Source of the DNA: Mactromeris polynyma
Lineage: Eukaryota > Mollusca > Bivalvia > Venerida > Mactridae
Assembly (NCBI GenBank): GCA_032209605.1
Contig: JASFXZ010000009.1
Location: 16,727,553-16,791,552 of the forward strand
DNA length: 64,000 nucleotides
Reading direction: 5' to 3'
Both the position numbers and the translations under genes were made by a program. The notes below the pieces were generated by a model that was not told where the DNA came from, did no database searches, and saw only the letters and a list, made by a program, of their open reading frames with translations. Shown here piece after piece: positions 1 through 11,700 of this stretch; the first letter of the stretch is position 1, and the number at the start of each line of letters is the position of its first letter.

Positions 1-184
1 ATGTATAAACATACCGAAGTTTGGTTACGTTTATGAAGACACAAAGTACATATCATACCCATACGAGTACTTAATCAAACTCCCAATCGTTCAAAGTCCA
101 AACTTATCGTCATGTATAGCATTTCAACAAAATTCGTTTGACAATATAACATTGACAAACAGAAAGCCAACATATCCGAAGTTA
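1..184. other. left edge, no gene recognised
   Basis: AT-rich sequence. If the Lys/Ser-rich gene continues by splicing, this would be intron sequence of that minus-strand gene. I see no coding motif in it. Confidence 0.4.
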
Positions 185-1762
185 CTAAAGAGATTGAAAA
201 TGCATGTAATTTAAGAACGGCGTTGCTATTATTTCGTTACGCCGCAGGTGCCTTAAGAAAATAAAATAAATGCATTTGTGAAAATAGCAATACTGAAACC
301 TACCTACTGCGTACTGCAAGCCGTTCTTTGTACAAAACATGTGACTTTCGATGGTCGTTGTTGGCATCTTTACCGTGACAGGCTTTGTAACATCGTCTTG
401 AGGAGTAGGACCCTCTTCGTTTTTTGAGGTGACCTCATTTTCACCGGGCGTTATGCCATCTGTGATTTTATGTACAGGGTCTGTTGTCGGCATCTTTACC
501 GTGACAGGCTTTGTAACGTCGTCTAGAGCAGTAGGACCCTCTTCGTTTTTTGAGGTGACTTCATTTTCACCGGGCGTTATGCCATCTGTGATTTTATGTA
601 CAGGGTCTGTTGTCGGCATCTTTACCGTGACAGGCTTTGTAACGTCGTCTAAAGGAGTTACGCCCTCTTCATTCTTTGTGATGATTTCATTTTCAACGAT
701 CGAAAGACTTTCTTCGATTTCATCGACAGTTTCCTGTTCAGAAACCGTCTCTCCGGTTTCGTTACTGTCATCGACTGTTTCTTCCTCTACGTCATCATAT
801 AGAGTTTCTTCAGTAATGGATCCTTCTTCCTCGTCAACAGTTTGTGAACTTAATTCCTCGTCAACTACAGTCTCAACACGTTCAGTGTTATCGGACGATT
901 CATTAGTCGTGCTCGACTTACTCTTACTTCCGTTAGATGTGTGTTTTATGCTTCCTTTTGACCCGCTTGAGTGTTTTCTTCTCGATTCGGATTCAACACG
1001 TTCACTGCTTTCCTTCGATCGGGATTTGCTCTTGTGACTTTTACGTCGGGACTTGTTGATACTTTTGGAATTTGATTTTTTAGATGATTTGGGAGATTTC
1101 GTCCTGCTTTTCGATTTGGATTTACCTCCTTTACTGCTATGATGGTGTTCTTTGTGCATGCTTTTGATCTTGGACGTTGACGTTGAATCAGAATGTTTAC
1201 TAGGGTTGTCAGACGGACGATTACTTTTCAGTAATTTGTGTTCAGACAATTTTGAAGATTTTGTCATGGCATTTGATCCACGCTGCTTACTTTCTTTGCC
1301 GTCTTGAGACTTAGAGTGGTCATGGTTGTGTTTTACTTGAGAGCTGTGGCCACCTTTGCTTGTTTTTATGCTTTTGAACAGTGTAGCAACCGGGGTGCCT
1401 TTTGGATCTTGTCCAAACTTGATTTCTTTGGTGTCTCCACTCTTAGCTTTACTGTTCTTGCTGTGATGTTTACTTCCTTCGCTCTTATATTTACTGTTCT
1501 TGCTGTGATGTTTACTTCCTTTGGCTTTTTCCTTTGACGAATCCTCCGTTTGTTCTTTATGCGATTTACTCTTAGAATGAGAGTGTCTTCCCTTCGAGGT
1601 CTTGTCTTTAGAGCCAGATTCTTTGGATCCACCTTTTCCGTGTTTACTTAGATGTTTCAATTTACTCCCATGCGAAGAACCTTTGCTTTTAGATTTCTTA
1701 CTCTCACAAATAAGAACAATGGTGAGGACTAGCAGCAATATCCACAGTTTCGACTTCATCAT
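185..1762 (-). CDS. secreted Lys/Ser-rich protein with acidic, repeat-bearing C-terminus
   Basis: I do not recognise a named family. The 525-residue reading starts at a Met-Met followed by a clear signal peptide (residues 1 to about 20, rich in Leu/Ile/Val). Residues ~21-290 are almost entirely Lys, Ser, His and Arg with short SK, SKS and HHSK motifs, including a duplicated 14-residue block (GSKHHSKNSK). Residues ~291-360 switch to Glu/Asp/Thr/Val. Residues ~360-473 hold nearly perfect 42-residue repeats (126 bp apart at DNA level, anchors at 363, 489 and 615) containing VTKPVTVKMPTT. Such charge-segregated secreted proteins occur among molluscan shell, byssus and mucus matrix proteins, but that role is inference. 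The last ~50 residues are unlike the rest, and a good donor (TAG|GTAGGT on the minus strand, near 304) suggests the exon ends there and the gene continues off the window. No polyadenylation signal is visible after the stop. Confidence 0.7.
   Translation of the reverse strand: MMKSKLWILLLVLTIVLICESKKSKSKGSSHGSKLKHLSKHGKGGSKESGSKDKTSKGRHSHSKSKSHKEQTEDSSKEKAKGSKHHSKNSKYKSEGSKHHSKNSKAKSGDTKEIKFGQDPKGTPVATLFKSIKTSKGGHSSQVKHNHDHSKSQDGKESKQRGSNAMTKSSKLSEHKLLKSNRPSDNPSKHSDSTSTSKIKSMHKEHHHSSKGGKSKSKSRTKSPKSSKKSNSKSINKSRRKSHKSKSRSKESSERVESESRRKHSSGSKGSIKHTSNGSKSKSSTTNESSDNTERVETVVDEELSSQTVDEEEGSITEETLYDDVEEETVDDSNETGETVSEQETVDEIEESLSIVENEIITKNEEGVTPLDDVTKPVTVKMPTTDPVHKITDGITPGENEVTSKNEEGPTALDDVTKPVTVKMPTTDPVHKITDGITPGENEVTSKNEEGPTPQDDVTKPVTVKMPTTTIESHMFCTKNGLQYAVGRFQYCYFHKCIYFIFLRHLRRNEIIATPFLNYMHFQSL
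345..675 (-). repeat. 126-bp coding tandem repeat (42 residues)
   Basis: Two nearly identical units and a partial third inside the Lys/Ser-rich protein. The same stretch (ggcatctttaccgtgaca on the plus strand) recurs at 363, 489 and 615, exactly 126 bp apart, so the unit stays in frame. Few differences between units point to recent duplication or homogenisation. Confidence 0.9.
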
Positions 1763-3573
1763 TGTCTGCGAATTCTTTAAAAAACAAGTTTAATTCAAAA
1801 AATATTTTTCAGAAGATGCTTTAAAAAAGTGATATTTAATATCACTATTAGCGAATATTGTATAGATAACATCATATGCCTATCATTAACGCTATCAAAT
1901 TATTGATAAATATTCAAGTACTCCCGGTTTTGAGTCAATCAAACTTTTATGATAACTAAAATCCCGAATAAAGTGTTTTAAACGTCAAAATTTGTAATTA
2001 ATTGCGGAAAACGTTAATCAACAAAACTTTTGATTTGCGAATGAAAAAGGTTCAACACTAATATGTCCAACCATGCGGCCATGCTTTGCAAAATCTTATG
2101 CCATTTTAAATAAGCTTCTTATGCGCTCAATACATCAACATCTGAGAAAATATAATATTTCATCATAAAAATATACAAACAAATATATAAGTTTGAAATC
2201 AAAAAGTTACCTTAGCATGCTATAATCAGGTGCTTCGGTCGTTATGAAATTCTCTGCTCGGACGTCTTCAATTTATGTAGGTAAGGAACAATAGAGTATT
2301 TATTGACCCAGAACTGAATACGTAATTTGCAACATCTGGTAATGTAAAAGACAATGAGCTGACCTAACCATTGTTTACATTGGCGAACAAAATATGATTG
2401 CTTGAAATAGATGGTATGTTATCGCTCACCAAATGTTGCCAATGAAATGATAATCGTTGCTTTGTTAATTCACCTTATTAAAGTGGGTAAACATGATCAG
2501 AAAGGAATGAATGAAATAATAGTCCATCCATTGGCTTCGTGAATATTCCTTAACGAACCTGTGAGGAAATCGTCAATTCAACGTATTATTATTAGAAGAC
2601 TGGACATCTGTTGTGATATTTAACGAAGCCTGGAACAAAGACTTGTATATGTGTTTGTTTGTATGTCTTGGTCAGCGTCAATTTACTGTTGTTAACTTTC
2701 CTTGATTACTTTATTGATCTCCATAGAAACTAGAGCACTTAGTGACGTCAAGGTGTGTATTATTTCATTGAAAAATACTTAATTAGAATGAGGTGTCAAA
2801 TGAAAAACTCATAATAGATTAAGATCTTGTCGGCTGAAGCGTATTTCTTGGACCATTTGTCGAAATCAGATTTCCTATGAACTGTAAACATATGTTAAAC
2901 GTATATGTATTTACTTAAATAGAGGGATTGACAGATTACAGAAGACGGGTAATAAGACATTAAGTACTAACACAAATGGAACAGTTTATAATTCCATCTA
3001 TACAATAATGCGGACAAAATAGAAAATTTCATATATTTTTTTACCGTTCCAAAAGTTATGGCCCTTTTTCCATTCTGAAAAAACGTAAGCTTTAAAAAAA
3101 ACACTTTAAATGGAAACTTTATTTTCTTTAACTAAGCATTGGTATATAATAATGTGGATGTTTACCTATTACAACGAATGGCAATATGTATTCTAGCCGT
3201 TCACATATATGGGCACAAATAGCACTAAAACAAGACAATACGTTGGTGGCAAACTGTCTCCTGTATACGGTGTACAATCGATCTATCAAGGTCAAAATAC
3301 AGGTTGAAACGTCTGTCACTTGGCATAAAACAAAACATACACTAAAAAGATGTTTACTTGCTGCTGGTCGATTCATGGTATTATTCTTTATCATGGTTAT
3401 TAGGACTGTCAATGTACTGGGATGAAGTAATTCGTATCAGAATGATGGTGTGATTGTTTTACGACATGAGACAGTCAGACAGCGGGGACAATAAGGACAC
3501 TAACTCATCTCTTGTGTGCAGTATCAGTATTGCTTACTGTGATTTACAGCGTTTTACCGCACTATAACTTGTA
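1763..3573. other. intergenic, nothing recognised
   Basis: AT-rich 5' flank of the Lys/Ser-rich gene. I saw no coding motif, tRNA or recognisable element. Short open frames around 3128-3425 on both strands have no recognisable motifs and overlap each other. Confidence 0.5.
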
Positions 3574-3684
3574 ATGCCTCCCAATAAGGGAAAGGGTCGT
3601 GGGAGGAGAACCCAGCCAGAGTCAGAGCCACAGCCAGAATCTGATGTCAGGATGTTGGCTGAGATTTTTATCGATCGCTGCTAG
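3574..3684 (+). pseudogene. possible retrotransposon gag N-terminal remnant
   Basis: A 36-codon frame starts with Met-Pro-Pro, then a Lys/Gly/Arg-rich stretch (KGKGRGRR), then a Pro/Glu-rich stretch ending in DVRMLAE before a stop. This resembles the start of many Ty3/Gypsy gag-like proteins in invertebrate genomes. Nothing convincing follows downstream, so it would be a short fragment. It could also be chance. Confidence 0.22.
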
Positions 3685-6600
3685 GTCGTAACCTAGTCGC
3701 AGGCCAGGTGTGACTGGGGCTTTACAGTCGTATAATGGGGCATTTAGATTACAAAGACCGGATTTCAAACCGGAAATTGATTCGTACACATCAGATTCAC
3801 TCAAGGGAGTTAATGATGACTGAACTGTTAAGATAACACACGTATAATGTACATGTATTGTAAACGTAGCTATTTGCACTAGGTCGAAATGTCCTCTTAT
3901 TGTAATATTACAAGTTTAAGAATTTTAATTAAAGTGTTCGATAATTTGTAGGGTCATGAAAAAAGTAAATGCACGGTTAATTACACGAGGGAAGTATGGG
4001 TATGTTTGATAAATTGTATAACATAATTCCAAATGACATGTCCTTCTTTCTGAAATATGTGACTAAGAAAACAATAGGTTTATATGTCAGCGTTGAGTTC
4101 AAGGGATTAATGAGTTGTAGTTCATTACGTTTCGAGTTCGATTGATTGGAAAACAAGGCGTTGTCTTGGAAACATAGGGGGATATCTTGTACTGAAAGTT
4201 TTGATTATGCTAAGAAAAGAAGATAAACTTAAAAAACGTGTTCCTGTAAAATGTTGCCAGGGAGGGAAGCCCACGTTCACAAGTTAGATGGTCCCCACAG
4301 AAAGCTCGCACAGGGAGGGAACACGAAGCAATATATCTCTCACACGAAACGAACAATTCTGCAGCTTAGTTACTTGTTTTAAACGTTAGTATTTTCATCA
4401 TGAGCACATTATGCAGACAACGGATTGTTGTGTGTTCTTCCGATTTTGTGGTCAAGAACCAATACGTGTACCTTACAGGCCAAGGTGGGGCTCGGTGATG
4501 CTCATGTGTTCACGTATGGGTTCTTTCGGGTTATACCATGACTCAGGATATAATTTTATGAAAAGTAAATAGTCTTTGAATAAACGTAATTCATAAATAA
4601 GGGATGTATATTTCTATATATTTCTATATAAAAAACATACATGTGTTATTCTATATTTTCATGAAACGATGTATATAAACGCTAGATTAAATATAGCTCG
4701 ATTTATTCAATAACTGTTTACTCAATAACGAGTGTGCCATGTAACTTTTATTGATTGCGTGTTTTGAAAATTATCATAAAACAGTCAGGCTATTCAAAAT
4801 AAAGATTGTTGTAAAGTGTCGATGTATGCTTATCAAGATATATTTATAATCATTTTAATCATAAACACGTTGTATAAACGCTTTTGATTACTTGAACTAA
4901 TTTCAGAATAAGACATTTCTTGAAATAAAAGTGTAGATATAGTTTTAGGGGGTCGGGGGCATTGTTCCCCGGAAGAAAAAAGTAACTAAATCGTCTGAGA
5001 TGCGTTTTTGTTGTATATTTCGTTCTGGTAAATATGTTTTACAATAACATCAAAAACATATAATATATATCTTATTGCAGTTTTGGCCATTTTATTATTT
5101 CGACTTTTCGAAAGTAAGTGTAGACCGCGGCCTTCATCGCCCATAGGAATCTACACCCTTGTTGGAGACCATTCGTCTACAGTCGACTCAAAGACAATAA
5201 TTGAATTAAATTGTGCACGTATTTACACGGAAACGGTAGTAAGAAACTATACTTCATATACTGGGGTATAAAATACCATCAATCTGCGCTTTTCAAAGAC
5301 AACCACGCGATTCCTTGCAATCCGGGGGCGTATCCTGTTAATGTACGCTGATTATCTGAAGTGGCGAAAAGTGATGTATATGTAGCTGGCATAGTTGCAT
5401 AGCTCTATCCCATCATACCTTCGTAAAACGGAATAGAAATATTATTATGGCTGAAATAGATACATTAAAATATTTATTTTGAATCAAAATCTTGCGCATC
5501 CTATGTTCGGCATTGATTTCTCCAAAACATATCGTCATAATAATAACTGTAAAAATCACGTCATCATTAGGAATATGTATAAATAACGTGTTTTTTTGCC
5601 TATCATTTGTGATGACATTTTATTCAATTTTCTATTTACGTAGAAGTTATCAGAAATACATTTCAATCGTATGTTTTAAGACGATTTTTCAAAATGGTGT
5701 CCTTTATATATGTTTTATAAATTATATGATACTAAATCAGCTGCCCTTTATTGAACTCATACGTGTTACAGACAGATATGTTCACATGCGTGCGATAATT
5801 CATAATTTCTCATGATTTCAAAAACATTGTCGTTATGACACAAAATCATGTTTTATATTTAGTCGCCCTAAAGTTATACGTTATGATAGAACCATCAAAA
5901 TCTTGTCAATAGACGTTTTGGTTAAATTATTTGCTTTAGAAACGTATTCATTTATAAAGAATGGTGATTCAGACGATGCATTGAATGTGTGAATAACGCG
6001 TTGTATAAATACTCAATACTTTTCGAAAAGATTTGTTCACTACATTCAGACGTGGTTTATGTATACATATTTGTATATCATGTTCTATAGAAGTACTGGT
6101 TTGTGAAGTGTGATGTGGAGAAAGTCACGTGCGTAGCCCCTAATGTAGATTGACGTTAGAAGTACGATCTATAGTAATATGTAGTATAATACTCACAAAC
6201 AAAGATATGATTTTATTAAAATATATTTAATTTATTATCATTATTACTATTATTATTATACATTAACTGCGATTTAAAATATGTTATAATAAAACACCCC
6301 CCAAACTAGATCTACACTTGGTGTCAATGGATGAAAAAGCTGGTTTATAACTGTATATGTTACATTTCTTCTTTTCATTGATAATGTATGAAGTGGATTG
6401 CTTGTTTGTTGAATTAAAGAAAATCACGTATTAAACTCCTAGCTTCAGGTACGAAATTATGTTTAATTTTCACACTTATGTTTCTGTTTCATTATTTGAA
6501 AGCTTAAACGCAATTAATATTAGAATCACAAATGTCATAGTTGTTTTAGCACATACTGTGCGTGAGTCTTTGTAGACAAAGTGAATCTATCTTGTCAATT

Positions 6601-7001
6601 AACAAGGAACATTTGTTAATATAGCATACAGTAATTTGTGTATTTTCAAATAATTACTTAAATATTTCAGTGAGTATGACTTTAGAATGTAGCAACTACT
6701 GGAAATGGCTGATAACTCAATGTTTACCATTCCTGAAGAGCATAACATGTACAGTATAGCATCAAAATTGCCTAGATTATCATTTTTAAGAAACACAGAT
6801 ATCTTATTACACTAACAAACTACAACTTCGATTTCAATAATATTTCTTTCAATATTTTAAAATGGTTTATATGTAGTCGAATGTTTGTACACGTTCTGTT
6901 AACGCTATTGATATAGATTAGCAAACAAAATTATTTATAATTCAATTGAGCCGCAAAATACAACGCATATACATATACATGTATTGTATTGGCGTATTTT
7001 A
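3685..7001. other. intergenic, AT-rich; nothing recognised
   Basis: No protein family motif found on either strand. Local features are a short direct duplication of tatttctata near 4610 and a G-rich patch near 4950. The right end is presumably the promoter or a 5' UTR intron of the TRIM-like gene: a plausible acceptor (gcgtattttag) ends at 7002. Confidence 0.45.
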
Positions 7002-7021
7002 GGACAACAGCAACATTCATA

Positions 7022-8767
7022 ATGGCTACGAGAAACAAAAGCCCCGTGAAAGGGGCCGCTACTTCACGAAAGGAAAAGGACGCCGAGGCCGCTAAAGCTG
7101 CCGCAAGGGCCAGAGCGTTGAGGAAAACTAACAGCCCAGTTAAGGAATCGAACGTGTCGGAAGCGGATGAATTTATACGGTGTGAGTTATGTAGGCATAT
7201 GTTGGACGATCCAAAATCACTGTCATGTATGCATTCATTCTGCAAAGAATGTTTGCTCACGTACGCCAGCGAAACATCGGGCCAAGACTCGTCGAAATCG
7301 ATGGCGATCGTATGTCCAATCTGTAGACAAACAACAGCTTCAACCAAATCCGAGAAGTCGCTAGAGAAATGGATAAGTCATCTCCCGACTAACGAATTCT
7401 TGCGAAGCTATCTTGAAGCTGCAAGTCTGAAAGATCCAAAACGAAAGTGTGATACATGTAGACGACAAAATAAGACCGAAATAGCCATCCAGTGGTGTAG
7501 CTCATGTCATGATGCCCTATGTGAAGATTGTGTGGGGTTCCATAATGCACTGAAAACGACAAAGGGTCACGAGTTGATTAGCTTGTCTAACCTAAGAGCG
7601 GAACCAATTGAAAGCATCATTTCAATGCCCTTATGTCACAAACATGGAGGGGAGAATGTGACCAAGTATTGTGGAAACCATCGTGAAGTTCTCTGTGAGA
7701 AATGCGTAGCTGAAAACCACAAAGCGTGCGCAGATGTGAGCCCACTTAAAGACGCAGCATCTCGTAATAAAGCGCAAGTGAATAACATTAACAAATTACT
7801 GAGCGATGAAAGTAACCTTGCTAAATCGATTGAAGATAATCGCACAAAGGTAGGACGATCCCTTGATGAAGATCAGGACAATTTATTGGAAATGATTTAT
7901 GAAGTTCGCAAGAAAATCAATGAAAACTTGATCAAATGTGAAACACAGATTATTGGTGAGCTTGGAGATATACATGGCAGAGAGAAAGCAACGATATCAT
8001 CAGAGACTAAAGAAGCCCAGAGAATCAGGAAATCGTCTGGTAATCTACATGGATTAGTGACAAGCTCCGAGAAGTTTGGAACAGAGAGTCACGTGCTACA
8101 GAACCTACCCCCAGCATCGCAACAGAGTGAATTTTACAAAGACAAGGTTTCAGCGCTTAACTCCCGTATACGAAATACCAAAATAAGTTTCAAAGTCGAT
8201 CCTGCGCTAGAGAATCTAATGCGGAACATCGGTAGACTTGGTGAGCTGAAGGTTATCTCATCTTCCGCACAGTTCCCAACTTCTCAGGCGCTTAAAGCCT
8301 CTAAGTCAGATTCAGACCCGGAGGACGAGTATGACTTGAAACGATCGCGGCGCTCCCTGAAAGGTGAGACCAAGATTAAACCACCGGCTAAACCTTACCT
8401 AGTGGAATCCATCTCCGGTCAAACTCCATCAGATAATGAAACATGTTGGTTTACCGGCATAGCTTGCTTACCTAACGGACAAACCATTCTGGTGGATCGT
8501 AATAACAGTAAACTGAAGCTGTTTGGCTCGGATTATAAGTTTATTACGGAGCTGGTTTTGGAACATCAGCCGTTTGGGATCGCTCTCGTGACGGCCTGTG
8601 ATGTCGCTGTAAGTTTACCCAGAGAAAACAAGATATACATGTACAATGTGGGGACAACATTCCGGTTAGTACAAGTTATACCTACAACTGATAGAGGGTA
8701 TGGAGTAACATACGCCGATGATAAATTTGCATACGCTTGCGCATGCGCCTCACCGCCTTCTATAAAG
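7022..8767 (+). CDS. TRIM-like gene, coding exon 1
   Basis: 582 codons exactly, ending AAG|GTAAGT. It encodes the RING, both B-boxes, the coiled coil and the first propeller strands (DRNNSKLKLFG). Confidence 0.88.
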
Positions 8768-11700
8768 GTAAGTAAATAAAATATACAATGTATTTACTCA
8801 TCAGTTATCCAAGCTAGTAATCAGAATTTGAAAATTATACTTTTGTGGTATTTTTAAAATTTATGTAGACGTATTTTGTATGTCTTATATTTACGTTTAC
8901 TGCATTTGCGTTTTCTTGAAATGAAGTCACTAACAGACGAGGTTGTAAATCCCATAGTAGCGCCCATGTTCTCCTGAACGAGTATATTTATTGTCATTAT
9001 CAATCATAGCTCTTAGAATTTCATGTTAGCATCTCAATTCGAATCTGGTCTTTTCATTTAATGTATAAACAAAGCGAACTAAATATGCAGGCTACAGTTT
9101 ACCTAAATCTAGTACTCACCGTAAAATAGCAAGCAGTCATCAAGGGAAGATTGCTGGTGAAACAATCACTTACATTAATGTTCTGTTGTGATGCAAACAG
9201 AAATTTGTTGACCTAACCTACGTCTCTGGATTTCGAACCAAGACTCAGTTACTTCACGAATAATCTTATGAATTATTATTGTGAAAGTTAACAATTCATA
9301 TTCATTATATTCGATGACAGTTTCCTTGGTAACTAACTACTACTCGCGCCTAATTCAGGGACTAAGTAGTGCGACGTTAGATCTCGTCTAAGACGGGATT
9401 CGAGCTCGCGACTTTACGATCTAATGTCAGGTGCTGTACCGGTACCCAGGCTGCTATGTATCGTCAGGACACACGCCCCATCCACACATGAACCAGACAG
9501 AGGACAGTTAAATAGTTATATATATAAACCTATTACGCAGTAATATTTACCCAAACTTGCTACGTGACGTTTTAAGTAATCTTATCTATCTTAGGTCTGC
9601 ACAAAATTGACAATGTCAAATTCTTATGTCATCTATAAACTATGCATGCATAAGCAAGGTAAGATAATTATCTTCTACGCAGTTAATTGATATGTTTTAA
9701 GTCATGTAAACAGCTAGGGTCGTATAGTGACTTTTCAAGTTATAAGCGTACAGGAAAAACACGTACGGACACCTGGGTACAACCCTGTGCATTCCATTAG
9801 TCAGCTTGATAGTTTCCTCATTTAGACGTTTTTGTACCCGGGGTGGATTTCGAATCCGCAACATAGAGGGGTCAGTGATTCGATACAGATGTTTTTATAT
9901 GAAATGCATTTAAGATGTTTTGAAACTACCAAATATATCACATAATCTCTATTTTTTCTATGTTTTAATGCAATCTTTACTTCAAATAAGTGTTTCACAA
10001 GAATGGTTTTACTTAAATGATATCACATTTATCGAATAAAAATCCGGTACGAAATGTTCAGTTTAATCATATTTTATAATATTTATACATATACCTATCA
10101 TACACAAACATACAAATAACGTGTACATGCATACAAAAGAGTTTGGCCAAATGTTTTAAAAAATTATCTAGGGCCTCCCCCGAAAGGTTCAATAGCTAAC
10201 ATAAGTTTTGTTTAATTCAATACCTTTTTTTCATACGCGATCTGATGTTGACGGTATATTGTATGCGTAGAATTTCAAATTTAATTTCGAATTACGTTCT
10301 CAATAATGACATGACTTTTAACATGAATTGCATAATTGTCATCGCTAATACGGTTAGTTGTACAGTAGGCTTATTATACAATCCACTTTTAAAATACAGT
10401 AGTTGGACTGACATAACTTTTTGTCCTCTAATGACTTGGACAGACACCATATACTCTCTCATCTCACAGGGTCTTGGTATAACAAGTTAGTGAGGATGAA
10501 TATTTTTAAAAGGCAAATAAACAGAGAATAAGGTTAACGTTCCGAATTATTCACACACCAATACAAAGTATGATACATGTAATATAGTGTAACCTATTTA
10601 GTACAAAATTCAAAACTAGCTTAACCAATATAAGTATAGTAAGAGTAGCGCTAGCAAAAGTTTGCGATAGAGGTCACATTAGCTGAGTGGCTATAGATTG
10701 CTGACCTGAAATCACTGGTCCCTCACCGCTGCGGGTTCGAATCCCACCGGAGGCGTAGAATGTGTATGTGATGAAGCCTTCGGGTGGTAGTACGGAAAGT
10801 CGGTTGTTAAACACAGGTGCTCTCTAATGCCCAACAATAATGCAAGAATGGACATCCTGTGTATTCCTCCTCTCACTGCATGACCCTGACTGTTGATGTG
10901 ACTTTAAGTCCCATCGCAAAAAGAGAGGTCGGCGTATGTTCTCAATAATAACGTGGCTGGTTCGACCAAAGTTGCTTCGTCCTTGCATCAAAGTCTTACG
11001 AATCCAGGGAAAAACGTATAGGTAGAATGAGCGCCACACACAACCTCTATGAAATACAACTAGGGCCTGTATACCTAAGGTTTTACTCCAAGATGCAGGC
11101 ATACGGTCAGAAATATAAGTCATACCTTAATAAGAAAAACAGGCAGAGACTTTTACTTCGGTATAATACAGTAAAACCGCAATAATGCGACCACCTTATG
11201 GACCCTTGGAAACTGGTCTTATTATTGAGGTGGTCCTAATACTGAGATTGAATAAAGAGTAACATTTTGAGGTGGTCTTATTTTTTAAGTGGTCTTTAAG
11301 TGAGGTTTTACTGTATATGAAACAATATTTACACTAAGGGTAAGGATTTGATACATCTTCATAATTCAGTAGGTAATTGTCAACATATGTGTTTCAGATC
11401 ACCAGTCGGGAGGGTGTAGAAAAGCACGAACTATGCCCTGATGATAACTTCCATCCAATGTTCTTCCGACCATGGTACGTGAAATTAGACAAAACCGGTA
11501 CTTGGATGTACGTATCTGATTGTCATAGAAGTCACGTGACATGTATTTCCGGTACAGTGTTGAAACAGTTCACATATTCGGTAAGTGTCAATAATAATAG
11601 TGTTATGTTTTATTATTATCCTTTCGCCTCTGTTCCCTAACGTATGTACCCTTAAACCTCATCAAGTGCCTTATGTTTTATGGATTGTTGTTTACCCGGA

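Larger units (their letters stand above)
8768..11397 (+). other. TRIM-like gene intron 1
   Basis: 2.6 kb. It contains two minus-strand tRNA-derived SINE-like sequences (about 9365-9480 and 9717-9890), one plus-strand SINE (10668-10920) and one MITE (11169-11313). The remainder is unrecognised AT-rich sequence. Confidence 0.8.

Noticed and set aside
429..1037. 202-residue plus-strand frame rich in Ser/Val
   Set aside because: Antisense shadow of the Lys/Ser-rich secreted protein; reflects its codon bias.
10668..10760. Functional tRNA gene
   Set aside because: The A and B boxes are good, but it is followed by a conserved SINE body present in several copies.
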